DNA of 64,000 nt from Verrucomicrobiaceae bacterium. Its GTDB lineage: Bacteria; Verrucomicrobiota; Verrucomicrobiia; Verrucomicrobiales; Verrucomicrobiaceae. The stretch spans positions 868,001-932,000 of the forward strand of contig JACKQF010000002.1 of the NCBI GenBank assembly GCA_024232965.1, read 5' to 3'. The translations under genes and the position numbers were made by a program. Under the pieces are notes generated by a model. That model was not told where the DNA came from. It did not search any database and saw only the letters and a program-made list of their open reading frames with translations. Shown in pieces: positions 54,770 through 63,800 of this stretch (position 1 is its first letter; the number at the start of each line of letters is the position of its first letter).

Positions 54770-56259
54770 GCTTTTGCTCCGTGGGTGAGGTGCGGATCAG
54801 AGTGGTCGTCGTGGCGCTCAAGCAGAGTCGGTGCCGAACTGCGGCGGCCCAATCCGGCCACCATGAGCATAAGGTGAAGAAGGAACCAAACATTGGACCA
54901 AGTGATCATGGCCCAAGCGACGGCGCGCGCGATCAGGTAGGGACGCGCGTTGAGGACGACGGAAATCCACGACTGATCCCAGCGCTCAGGTGCTGTCAAA
55001 TCACCACCCTGCTGGAGGCCAGCAACGACGCTGGTGACAACGACGATGCCGATGCCGTAAACGGAGAACCAGAAGTGATTGCGAATGAGGCGCACGGAGA
55101 GCCACTCGCAACCAGATAGCCGCGGCACGATGTAGTAGATAGCACCGAAGGCCACCATGCTGAAGAAACCGTAGACCGCGATGATCTGATAACCATACCA
55201 AGCGTGGGTGAACTGGAAGGTGAACCCAGTCCAGAAACTGGAGATCAGGGCCAGGATGATGCCAGCGATTGGGTAGAAGATGGAGCCAACAAAAACGAAG
55301 CGCAGCGTTGGGCTGACAGCCACGAGGTTGTGTTTACCGAGCGTCGTGAGGTGATGGTTCAACCCAACCACCAAGACTGGGATCAAAAGTAGCACCCCGG
55401 TCATCGCACCAATGGCAACCATCCATGCTGGGAGAGGACCACCCATGAAGCGCTGCATACCTGTCCAACCCCCCAAAATGGCCAACAGCCAAAAACCCGT
55501 CTTGGCAAGCTGAGCGGAGGCAATTGGTTGTCCGGTGATTTTTGGGATGAAGTAATAAGCGGCTCCAACACCAACCGGCACGAAGAACAAGAGGATCACT
55601 CCGTGGACGTACCAGGCATTGATGCCAGCACCAATGACGCCGAGCGAAGGCAGCCAATGCAGACAGATATTGGCGGTTGAAAAGAGCCATGGGAACCAGA
55701 GGCAGGCCCCGAAGAGATACCAGCTGCTGATCATGAAACCCTCGGGACGATGGGAGCGCGCAAACATCGAGACCATCGGCCATGCAAAGACCATGAAGCA
55801 GAAAAGCAAGACGGGCCACGTGAATGCCGGCATTTCCAGCCACTCAAGGGAGGTATTACCACCAAACAGGATGCAGCCGATGCCGATCGTGACGGTGATG
55901 TTCCAAAAGAACGCGGCGACCATCATCAGGCTCTTCCCTGTGCGGAGTTCCTGTCCAGAACGGCGGGCCATGAGCCAAAGCATCACGCCGAGGGCGGCCT
56001 GGAAGCCCCAGCCGTATACGAGGGCGTTGATGTGGGCTGGCTGAAGACGTCCGTAGGTGAGGAAGGACGCGTGCCCAAGAAAATCTGGAGCGAAGGACTT
56101 GATGGCTGCCAGCAGGCCCAGCACGGTCGAGGCCATGAGCCAAAAAGCACCGTTGGTCAGCAGGAAAAGCACCGGACCTTTCACCGACCGGTCGATTGCG
56201 GCGCGGCGCAGCGTGTCGGCTTGGAGATCCGGTTCTACGTTGGGTGACGGGTTCTGCAT
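54766..56259 (-). CDS. CcoN-like haem-copper-oxidase fold protein lacking most catalytic ligands
   Basis: This is a 497-residue, roughly 12-helix protein of the cbb3 subunit I family. It keeps the helix II His (His 76 in GRLQPAHINALVYG) and one CuB-type His (His 219 in AWYVHG). By my alignment to Pseudomonas stutzeri CcoN, the CuB pair (GPHHLHYTALPDW) is GMQRFMGGPLPAW here (Gln 269, Arg 270). The haem-ligand pair of helix X (GHVHAG) is GYQIIA (Tyr 357, Ile 359), and the active-site Tyr is gone. It probably cannot reduce O2 or hold haem b3. It is translationally coupled to the CcoO-like gene and lies between actF and cox1, so it may be a scaffold or electron-transfer partner. Confidence 0.85.
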   Translation of the reverse strand: MQNPSPNVEPDLQADTLRRAAIDRSVKGPVLFLLTNGAFWLMASTVLGLLAAIKSFAPDFLGHASFLTYGRLQPAHINALVYGWGFQAALGVMLWLMARRSGQELRTGKSLMMVAAFFWNITVTIGIGCILFGGNTSLEWLEMPAFTWPVLLFCFMVFAWPMVSMFARSHRPEGFMISSWYLFGACLWFPWLFSTANICLHWLPSLGVIGAGINAWYVHGVILLFFVPVGVGAAYYFIPKITGQPIASAQLAKTGFWLLAILGGWTGMQRFMGGPLPAWMVAIGAMTGVLLLIPVLVVGLNHHLTTLGKHNLVAVSPTLRFVFVGSIFYPIAGIILALISSFWTGFTFQFTHAWYGYQIIAVYGFFSMVAFGAIYYIVPRLSGCEWLSVRLIRNHFWFSVYGIGIVVVTSVVAGLQQGGDLTAPERWDQSWISVVLNARPYLIARAVAWAMITWSNVWFLLHLMLMVAGLGRRSSAPTLLERHDDHSDPHLTHGAKA

Positions 56260-56280
56260 AAAGAGGGAGGACTGGAAGAC

Positions 56281-56700
56281 TTACTTGGGCTGAGCGGCGG
56301 GAGCAGGCGCAGGAGCCGCCGGTGTTGCAGGTGCTGGAGCTGCCGGAGCAGCTGGCGCTGGAGCAGGTGCGGCAGCCGCAGCTTGCTGAAGTTGGGTGGG
56401 TGAACCAGGGACGACGATGCTGCTCTTAACGGGCTTCTGCGTCTTCAATATGGATGCTGTCTTTTCAAATGCAGCGCGGGCCTTAGCTGGGTCATCGAGT
56501 CCCATCTTGGCGATGAGATCGTGCTGCGCAGTGAGGATTTCGTCTTTGTTGGCGAGACGCTCATCCATGCGCGGATCAGTCGTCACATCGCGAGAGGAGG
56601 TGGACTTGATCGCGGTCAGCAGCACGGCGAAGCCTGCAAAGGCTCCGAGAAGCCAGATGAGCGAAGCGCCCTTTGTGTTGGAAGAAGATTCAGCGGACAT
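56281..56700 (-). CDS. Ala/Pro-rich membrane-anchored protein
   Basis: This is a 139-residue protein with one membrane segment (about 12-30), a charged helical middle (about 38-90) and a C-terminal third made almost only of Ala and Pro (about 105-137). The tail resembles linkers of energy-transducing or scaffold proteins. No family is recognised. It lies between actF and the CcoN-like gene with gaps of about 8 and 21 bp, so it is probably part of the same transcript. Confidence 0.65.
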   Translation of the reverse strand: MSAESSSNTKGASLIWLLGAFAGFAVLLTAIKSTSSRDVTTDPRMDERLANKDEILTAQHDLIAKMGLDDPAKARAAFEKTASILKTQKPVKSSIVVPGSPTQLQQAAAAAPAPAPAAPAAPAPATPAAPAPAPAAQPK

Positions 56701-56708
56701 GGAGGCTA

Positions 56709-58031
56709 TCAGTTGACGACGTTCACGGATTCAAGCAGGCGAGGATCGCGCCATGGGTAGAGGCTATTGCCACCCAGCTTGCGGAGGAAGAGGAAACCCA
56801 TAGTGCCGACGACGGCCATGAGAGCAAAGATGTCTCCCCAGATGGCGCCCGGAGCCAGAACGCCGAGCCCAAGGGATGGGCCACGCTCTGGGATAACGTT
56901 CCAGTACATGTCCACCACGTGCATGAAGATGATCCACAAACAGACCGTAACCATCACCACTGGGTTCTTTTTCCGAGGTTGCGAAAGGAGGAGGATGAAG
57001 GGCCCGATGAAGTGACCCACCACAATAAAGATGGAGACCCAGCGCCAGCCTGCTGTGTTGCGGATCAGGTAGAAACGCGTTTCTTCGGTGATATTCGCAT
57101 ACCAGATCAGGAAGTATTGGCTGAAGGCGATGTAAGCCCAGAACACCGTGAAGGCGAAGAGCAGCTTGCCCATCAAATGGTAGTGTTCTTCGGATACGAC
57201 CTTCTGGAGGTATCCAAGACTACGCAACCATGCGACGAGCATGATCATGATAGCCATGGAAGCCCAGGCACTGCCCGCAAAGATATAAACACCCCACATG
57301 GTGGAGAACCATGTGTAGTCGAGGCTCATCAACCAATCCACCGAAGCAAAGGTGGCTGTGAGAGCGAAAGGGAACAACCAACGGCAGGAAGAATTCCGAG
57401 CCGCGATGGTGTGCCTGATATCGCCATCTTGTTCTTGGCGCAATGACAGGCCACGCATGTGGCGAGCGATGTACCAGAGCACAAAGAAGTAGAGGAGGAA
57501 GCGCGTCTGCCAGCTGAATGGGGGAACGAAATGCTTGGTGATGTTGAGGTATCCAAACTTCTCCACCAGCACGTGTAGATGCTGGTTCTCCTCAGCCATG
57601 TGATGCAACGCTTCCTTGACACTGATACCCGCTTCCTGGGCGTGGTGGGCAGCCTCACGGTGGTGGTTCATCCACTCGTAGAGGTGACTTTGCACGGACG
57701 GCAGCAGCAAGGGCAATGCAAGAATCGCAAGAACTGGAACCATGTTGGCCAGGTTTTCGAACAAGCGGCGGATCACGACACCCCAGCTGGAATTGGAGGC
57801 GTTGTGAAGCAAGATCCAGAAGCAGGAACCCACCATCACGGTGAAGGCGAAGAAGATCGCGAACAACCAGCTGTAGGAAAAGACATCTGCATGGGCAACG
57901 AATCCATAAATGGACCCGACTAGACCCAAACCACCGATGACGGCGAATGCACCGATGAGCTTAGAGCCCTTGGCGGGGTCAAATTTTTCTCCGCCCTCGG
58001 GCAGATCTTTGAAGGTAACGTGGTGACTCAT
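56709..58031 (-). CDS. actF: alternative complex III subunit ActF
   Basis: This is a 440-residue polytopic membrane protein of the ActC/ActF family (quinol:cytochrome c oxidoreductase, NrfD-like). About ten membrane segments are visible; the core has FWILLHNASNSSWGVVIRR, SWQTRFLLYFFVLWY and DWLMSLDYTWFSTMWGVYIF, with a long loop of His-rich text (about 115-165). The subunit lacks cofactors and is thought to take part in quinol oxidation and proton translocation. It is followed by the Ala/Pro-rich protein in the cluster. Confidence 0.92.
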   Translation of the reverse strand: MSHHVTFKDLPEGGEKFDPAKGSKLIGAFAVIGGLGLVGSIYGFVAHADVFSYSWLFAIFFAFTVMVGSCFWILLHNASNSSWGVVIRRLFENLANMVPVLAILALPLLLPSVQSHLYEWMNHHREAAHHAQEAGISVKEALHHMAEENQHLHVLVEKFGYLNITKHFVPPFSWQTRFLLYFFVLWYIARHMRGLSLRQEQDGDIRHTIAARNSSCRWLFPFALTATFASVDWLMSLDYTWFSTMWGVYIFAGSAWASMAIMIMLVAWLRSLGYLQKVVSEEHYHLMGKLLFAFTVFWAYIAFSQYFLIWYANITEETRFYLIRNTAGWRWVSIFIVVGHFIGPFILLLSQPRKKNPVVMVTVCLWIIFMHVVDMYWNVIPERGPSLGLGVLAPGAIWGDIFALMAVVGTMGFLFLRKLGGNSLYPWRDPRLLESVNVVN

Positions 58032-58049
58032 GCCTGGAAATCGTTGCGG

Positions 58050-58712
58050 TTACTGGATCGTGACATTGCCTTCCTTCACTGCGGTCTGCAGCGCGCGGAT
58101 GTAGGCCACGATGGCCCAGCGATCGCGGACGGGGATGTTGGCTCCGTAGGAACCCATCAGTCCCCTGCCGTTGGTGATGGTATCGAAGATGGATCCGTTA
58201 GCTCGGTAGGTGGCCGCGTTGGTCGGGTCAGTGCTGCCGGGTTGATGAAAATTGAAGGCGTTCAAGATGCCGTACTTGGAGGTGATGCCCTTACCATTGC
58301 CGGAAAGACCATGGCACACTGCACAATTGATGTTGTAACGTTCCTGGCCGCGAGCAATCAGCGCCGCATCAACTGTCACTTCCTCCGGGAAACCTTCGCC
58401 GTAGTAGTCGCCGAACCGGCCAGTGTCGTAGTAGCCAGAACCGTGGCTGAAACCAAAGGCTGGAGGCGCGGGCTTCTCGGTGGAAGGCTTTGCAGGGATT
58501 TCATAGCCCATTGGAACGGTGCCATGTACAGGTGGACGGCCACCAGCTCCGTCAGCGAAGAAATCGCTGTGGGCCTGTGCCTTCAACTTGGTCTGGTTGT
58601 CCATGTCGGGAAGGATCTCGATCGGTGGTTGCAGCGACTTGCTGCCGCGAAAACCAGCTGCGCTGACGATGATGGCAGCAACGAAAATGTAGGAGAGGAA
58701 GAAGTACTTCAT
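58050..58712 (-). CDS. actE: alternative complex III subunit ActE (mono-haem cytochrome c)
   Basis: This is a 220-residue protein with an N-terminal membrane anchor or lipoprotein-like segment (about 1-20) and one haem motif, CAVCH (Cys 130, Cys 133, His 134), with the Met ligand candidate in GRGLMGSYGANIPVRDRW. The segment before it (GTVPMGYEIPAKP) is usual for ActE. It carries electrons from the iron-sulfur/haem subunits of ACIII to the downstream cytochrome or cupredoxin. It sits between actD and actF with short gaps. Confidence 0.93.
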   Translation of the reverse strand: MKYFFLSYIFVAAIIVSAAGFRGSKSLQPPIEILPDMDNQTKLKAQAHSDFFADGAGGRPPVHGTVPMGYEIPAKPSTEKPAPPAFGFSHGSGYYDTGRFGDYYGEGFPEEVTVDAALIARGQERYNINCAVCHGLSGNGKGITSKYGILNAFNFHQPGSTDPTNAATYRANGSIFDTITNGRGLMGSYGANIPVRDRWAIVAYIRALQTAVKEGNVTIQ

Positions 58713-58738
58713 GGCGGGGTGCGCTAGGATGGCTTCGG

Positions 58739-59293
58739 CTAGATCTCGTCCTCCACGAGTTCGATGTTCTTACCGCCGATCTCTTCAAGGAAGGACTTGG
58801 TGCCTACCTGGGAGAACTTAGGATCGCGAGCTTCAATGCAAACAAAGAAGCCGTCGTCAGAGAATTTTGGGAAACGCTTGGAAGCGAACAGAGGATGGTT
58901 CAGGCGAGGCAGACCAATAAGGGCCAACAAGCCAAACAGGGTGGTGAAGGCGGAGAAGAGGATGGTCAACTCAAACATCACGGGGAACCAAGCTGGCAAC
59001 GAAAAGATCGTCGCTGGCTTTGCCTGAACGATGGTCGGGTAGAGCTTCACCTGAGTGATGTATTGCAGGAGGAAGGCCGTAGTGGTGCCAGCTGCACCAC
59101 CAAAGAAGACGAGCCAAGGGAGCTTGGATCGCTTCACACCCATCGCGTGATCCATACCGTGGATCGGGAATGGGGAGTGGACGTCCCAGCGGTTGTAGCC
59201 AGCTTCATTGACTTTTTCAGCGGCATGATACAGCTCCTTCACGCTGTCGAATTCAGCGAGGTAGCCGTGTACTCTTTTGAGGGTAGTGCTCAC
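58739..59293 (-). CDS. actD: alternative complex III subunit ActD (DUF3341)
   Basis: This is a 184-residue protein of the DUF3341 family with two membrane segments (about 64-84 and 104-125) between soluble ends. The N-terminal YLAEFDSVKELYHAAEKVNEAGY and SPFPIHGMDHAMGVKRSKL and the C-terminal FFVCIEARDPKF are family blocks. The start is a GTG at 59293 with a GGAG eight bases upstream, one of the few clear ribosome-binding sites in the cluster. It is a structural subunit without cofactors. Confidence 0.93.
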   Translation of the reverse strand: MSTTLKRVHGYLAEFDSVKELYHAAEKVNEAGYNRWDVHSPFPIHGMDHAMGVKRSKLPWLVFFGGAAGTTTAFLLQYITQVKLYPTIVQAKPATIFSLPAWFPVMFELTILFSAFTTLFGLLALIGLPRLNHPLFASKRFPKFSDDGFFVCIEARDPKFSQVGTKSFLEEIGGKNIELVEDEI

Positions 59294-59316
59294 AGTCGGG
59301 TCTCCAGGGAAAAGGG

Positions 59317-60798
59317 CTAGGCGTTGACTGTTTTGGCCACATGGCGATCAGCGTAGTCCATGAGGTCTTCCTCTTGGATACCCGTTTCAGGGTGATCGTC
59401 TTGGTGCGGGTTAGATTGCGGCAACACGCCCTTCACTTCGCCGATGGCGATGACGGGTAGGAAGCGCAGGAACAGCAAGAACAGCATCATGAAGAAGCCG
59501 AAGGTGCCAAGGAAAGTGACCTTATCGACCCAGGTAGCCTCATAAGTGCGCCATGAACCAGGGGTGAGGTGGCGCTCCAGCGTGGTGGCGATAATCACGT
59601 AGCGCTCAAACCACATCCCGGCGTTCACGCACATGCAGACAAACATCACCATCCACATGTTGTGGCGGCACCAGCGGATCCAGAACAACTGCGGAGCAAA
59701 CACGTTGAAGCTGAACATGAAGTAGTAGGCCCAAGTGGACGGACCGTAAAGACCGCGCAACTGGAAGGTCTGGAGTTCGAATTTATTGGCACCGTAGTAG
59801 GCCATGAAGAACTCCATGCTGTAAGCGTAACCGACGATCGTTCCGGTCAAGAGAATGATCTTGGCCATGTTATCGATGTGCTTCGGAGTGATGAGATCCT
59901 GTAGGCCGTAGATTTTACGGGCAGGAATCATCAGAGTCAGCACCATTGCGAAGCCGCCAAAGATAGCGCCCGCAACGAAATAGGGAGGGAAGATCGTGGT
60001 GTGCCAGCCAGGAACGACGGATGTCGCAAAGTCAAAGGACACCACGGAGTGCACGGAGAGCACCAGCGGGGTAGAAAGAGCAGCCAAGAGCATGTAGGCC
60101 GTTTCATAGTGGCTCCAATGACGGTTGCCGCCACGCCAGCCCAAGGCAAAGGTGCCGTAGAGCATCTTCTTCAGTCCTGGCTTGCAACGATCCCGCAGGG
60201 TCGCGAGGTCGGGAATCAGACCGATGTACCAGAAGATGACGGAAACGGTGAAGTAGGTCGAGACGGCGAACACGTCCCAGAGCAGTGGGGACTTGAAGTT
60301 CTGCCAGATGGCGTTGGCGTTTGGAATCGGTGCGAGGAACCACACCATCCACACGCGACCAACGTGGAAAGCCGGGAACAAACCGGCGCACATCACAGCG
60401 AAGAGCGTCATCGCCTCTGCCGCGCGGTTCACCGAGGTACGCCATTTTTGGCGAGTCAGGAAGAGAATGGCGGAAATTAGAGTGCCGGCGTGGCCGATAC
60501 CAATCCAGAACACGAAGTTTGTGATGTCCCAGGCCCAAGCAACGGGTTGTTTCTGACCCCAGACACCGACTCCGGTGGAGATCAGATAGACAAAGCAGAA
60601 CACCATCACACCCGTGAGGATCACTGAAGGGACAAAAAGCAGCCACCAGAGACCGGGCTGCTTGTTTTCCACAATGCCGCAGATGCGGTTCGTGATCCAG
60701 GAGTAGGAACGGTTGTTCAGCACCAGTGGCTCGCGTTCCAAAACGCGTGGAGCGCCGTCTGCTGGTGTGTGTGCGGGAGCTGTAGCGGTTGCTTCCAT
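59317..60798 (-). CDS. actC: alternative complex III subunit ActC (NrfD/PsrC family)
   Basis: This is a 493-residue integral membrane protein of the NrfD/PsrC superfamily with about ten membrane segments. Family blocks include FVFWIGIGHAGTLISAILFLTRQKWRTS, AMTLFAVMCAGLFPAFHVGR and SVHSVVSFDFATSVVPGWHTTIFPPYFVAG. It binds quinol and passes electrons to ActB. It is 8 bp after actB. The structure has been solved for Flavobacterium and Roseiflexus-type complexes, and I rely on that for the role. Confidence 0.93.
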   Translation of the reverse strand: MEATATAPAHTPADGAPRVLEREPLVLNNRSYSWITNRICGIVENKQPGLWWLLFVPSVILTGVMVFCFVYLISTGVGVWGQKQPVAWAWDITNFVFWIGIGHAGTLISAILFLTRQKWRTSVNRAAEAMTLFAVMCAGLFPAFHVGRVWMVWFLAPIPNANAIWQNFKSPLLWDVFAVSTYFTVSVIFWYIGLIPDLATLRDRCKPGLKKMLYGTFALGWRGGNRHWSHYETAYMLLAALSTPLVLSVHSVVSFDFATSVVPGWHTTIFPPYFVAGAIFGGFAMVLTLMIPARKIYGLQDLITPKHIDNMAKIILLTGTIVGYAYSMEFFMAYYGANKFELQTFQLRGLYGPSTWAYYFMFSFNVFAPQLFWIRWCRHNMWMVMFVCMCVNAGMWFERYVIIATTLERHLTPGSWRTYEATWVDKVTFLGTFGFFMMLFLLFLRFLPVIAIGEVKGVLPQSNPHQDDHPETGIQEEDLMDYADRHVAKTVNA

Positions 60799-60806
60799 GA
60801 TGAGTC

Positions 60807-63800
60807 TTAGCTTTGGTGGGCGCTCCAGGCGGCGACTTTATCAGCCCCGGGCATTGCTGGATTTGGGTTGCGGACGCGGGCTAGGTAGCTGGTGCGCGGC
60901 AGAGTGCCGATATATTTCAGAACGGTGTAACTGCGCTTGGAGGCCTTCTTGCCATTCACCGCGGATTTGGCGTCTGCGAGATCGCCAAATTCGATCGCTT
61001 CAGCGGGGCAGGCCTGTTGGCAGGCCACCTTTACACTGTCGGTCGGCACGCGGAAGTTCTTGCTGTCGCGCTGCACGCGCTTCTGCTTGATCTTCGCGGC
61101 CTCGAGACGCTGCACGCAATACGTGCACTTCTCGATCACGCCGCGCATACGGACGGTGACGTTCGGGTTCTTTTGAAGCTGGAGGCTTTCGCGCATGCCG
61201 GTCTTCTCTGGCGTGGAAAGCGGGCCCCAGTAAAGCTCATCGAGCGGACGCTTGTTATAGTCGAACCAGTTGAAGCGACGAGCGGTGTAAGGGCAGTTGT
61301 TCGCACAGTAGCGGGTACCGATGCAGCGATTGTAGGCCATCGCGTTGAGACCTTCTTCGGTGTGCACCGTGGCGTTCACCGGGCAGACCGTTTCGCAAGG
61401 AGCAGATTCGCACTGCTGGCAAGCCATGGGCTGGTGCACCATCTCGGCGTTGTCCAATTGCTCGGCCGTGGGTTCGATATCGACATCGTCGGAGGCAGCC
61501 TTGTCTGGACCCCACTCGCTGGCCGCGAAGTAGCGATCCATACGGATCCACTGCATGAGACGGCCCTTGCGGACTTGGTCCTTGCCGACGACTGGGATGT
61601 TGTTTTCCGACTGGCAGGCAACGATACAGGCGGTGCAACCAATGCACTTGCTCAAGTCGATCGTCATGCCCCACTGGTGCAACGTCTCGTAATCGAAACC
61701 TTCCGGGTTCGTTTCCGACTTCTTGCCGACCTGGCCCTTGTAGAGAGAAATGTTCTCCGGGATGTGGGCATCCATGCCGTGGCGAGTCGCGAAGTCTGGT
61801 GTCTTCTTGAACTCTTCAGCCGTGCCCTCGCGGAACATCGCGCGGCCTTCCATCGTGTTGTGATCCTGAGTGATCGCCAACTCGAAAACTTCGTCCAACT
61901 TCTCGATTTTCGCACCCGTGAGGATGAAACCTGGGGACTTGCGGAGTATATAAGCGTCAAAGCCGCGCTTGGAACCCACAAAACCAAGGCGAGTTTGGCC
62001 GTAGCCGACTGGGATGGTCACGGAATTCGCAGCGTGCCCGGGGGCCTCAATGGCAGGAATCACGAGGTCGTTGCCATTGACCGAGACTTTGATCATTTGG
62101 CCTTCCTTGAGGCCGAGGCTGCGGAAGGTGCTGGAGGCAAGCCAAGCGGCGTTGTCCCAGGTCAGCTTCGTGATCGGATCGGGAGCTTCTTGCAGCCAAG
62201 CATTGCTGGCGTAGCGACCATCCAGCATACTGGAGTCGGTCGCGAGAACGACTTCGAAAGTCGTGCCATCAAGCGCTGCTGGCGCCTGAGCCTGACCAAC
62301 GATTGCTGCCACCGCTCCGAGATTAGGAGCACCAGCAGCGGCACCTGCGGAGCCCTTCAGGAAACCGTCACGGAGGGAGAAATTCCACTTATCCTCATCC
62401 ATGCCACCCGCGATGGTAGCAAACGTATCACGAACCGCAGCATAGCCAGCGTCGATGACCGGGGCTGCCGGAGCAGCAGGTGCTGGAGCTGGACCCGCAG
62501 GTGTAGCGGCAGGGACCACAACTTCAGCAGGACCAACTTTCTTGCGACCCAGAAGTGCCAAAAGAAGGTCGATCTCGCTGACGCCGTCGTAAAGCGGTTG
62601 GATCATTGGCTGGATGACGGAATACGTACCATCAGCAGCGCGAGCATCGGACCAAGCCTCAAGATAATGAGCGGCAGGAAGGTGCAGAGCCGCACCGCGT
62701 GCCGTGGCGTTCAAAGAAGTGCCGAGGTGGACAAGCTGAACCTTGTTCTTGTCAAGATCTGCCGATAGCCCTGCGGCGTCTGGGGCATCATAAAGAAGGT
62801 TGGAACCTGTGAGGGAAACAACGGTCTTCACCTTGCCGCCAGCGATCTCTTTGCGGAGGTCTTCCAGGGTGCCCAGTTCTTGCTCGCCAGCAATCTGAAC
62901 GAGTTCTACTGTGGAACCAAAGGCACCCAAGGCGTTGTTGATCGCAGCCACCAAAGTGTGAACTTCTGCGCCATAGCGACTTCCGGCGATGACGACGGAC
63001 TTGCCAGCGTTTTGCTTGAGGTCAGCGATGGCTTCTTTGAGCCAAGCCTTGATGGAATCAGGGCAACCACTAGCCAAAGTCTTTGCAGAAGCCTCGCCAA
63101 GTTCTGCGGCGATGTGGGCAGCTACGAGAGGGATCAGGGAGGCAGCAACCGCCTTTCGGTGATCCGCCATTCCGCCTGTCAGGGTGTAGCGATTTTCCAG
63201 ACAGTAGAGACGGTTCATCTTGCCGCCGTTCTCTTCTGGATTGCGCCCTTTGGTGAATGCCTTTACCGGATCACCATCAACTGGATCGTTGCCGAGGAAG
63301 TCGCAGTCGAGCGCCAGAATGCGCTCTGCATTGCCGAGTCGAACCACTTGCTTCACACCAGCGCCGAAGATGGCCTTGCCAGCGGCAATCGCACCGTCGC
63401 GGCTGAGGGCTTCATAGCCGTAGAGAGCGGCCTGCGGCATCGCTTTCTTGATGTCACCAAGGAGACGGTGAACGGTAGGGGAGGTCGTTCCGCCAACTAC
63501 GATAGCAAGCCCTGCACCCTGCGCCTTTTTGGCACCAGCAGAAATGCTCGCGAGCGTTTCATTGGCTTTGCCCCAGCCTGCGCCTTTGCCCTTGGCCATT
63601 GGCTTCTGGGAACGCTGTGGGTCGTAAAGATCAAGCACTGAAGCCTGTGCAAAGGCATCAAGACCGCCCCCAAGTGGGTGCAGCGTATTGCCTGAAAGAT
63701 GGGTTGGGCGACCTTCATACGTCGTCACCACCAGCGGCGTCACGCCATAAGGGCGCGGCATCGCGGAAGCGTAAAGTAGAGGCTTGCCAGGGATCACCCA

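Noticed and set aside
54766..56259. The CcoN-like protein as a nitric oxide reductase or an active cbb3 oxidase
   Set aside because: NorB and CcoN both need the His-His pair and the helix X His-x-His, which are absent here. His 302-303 lie after the helix and align with a non-ligand region.
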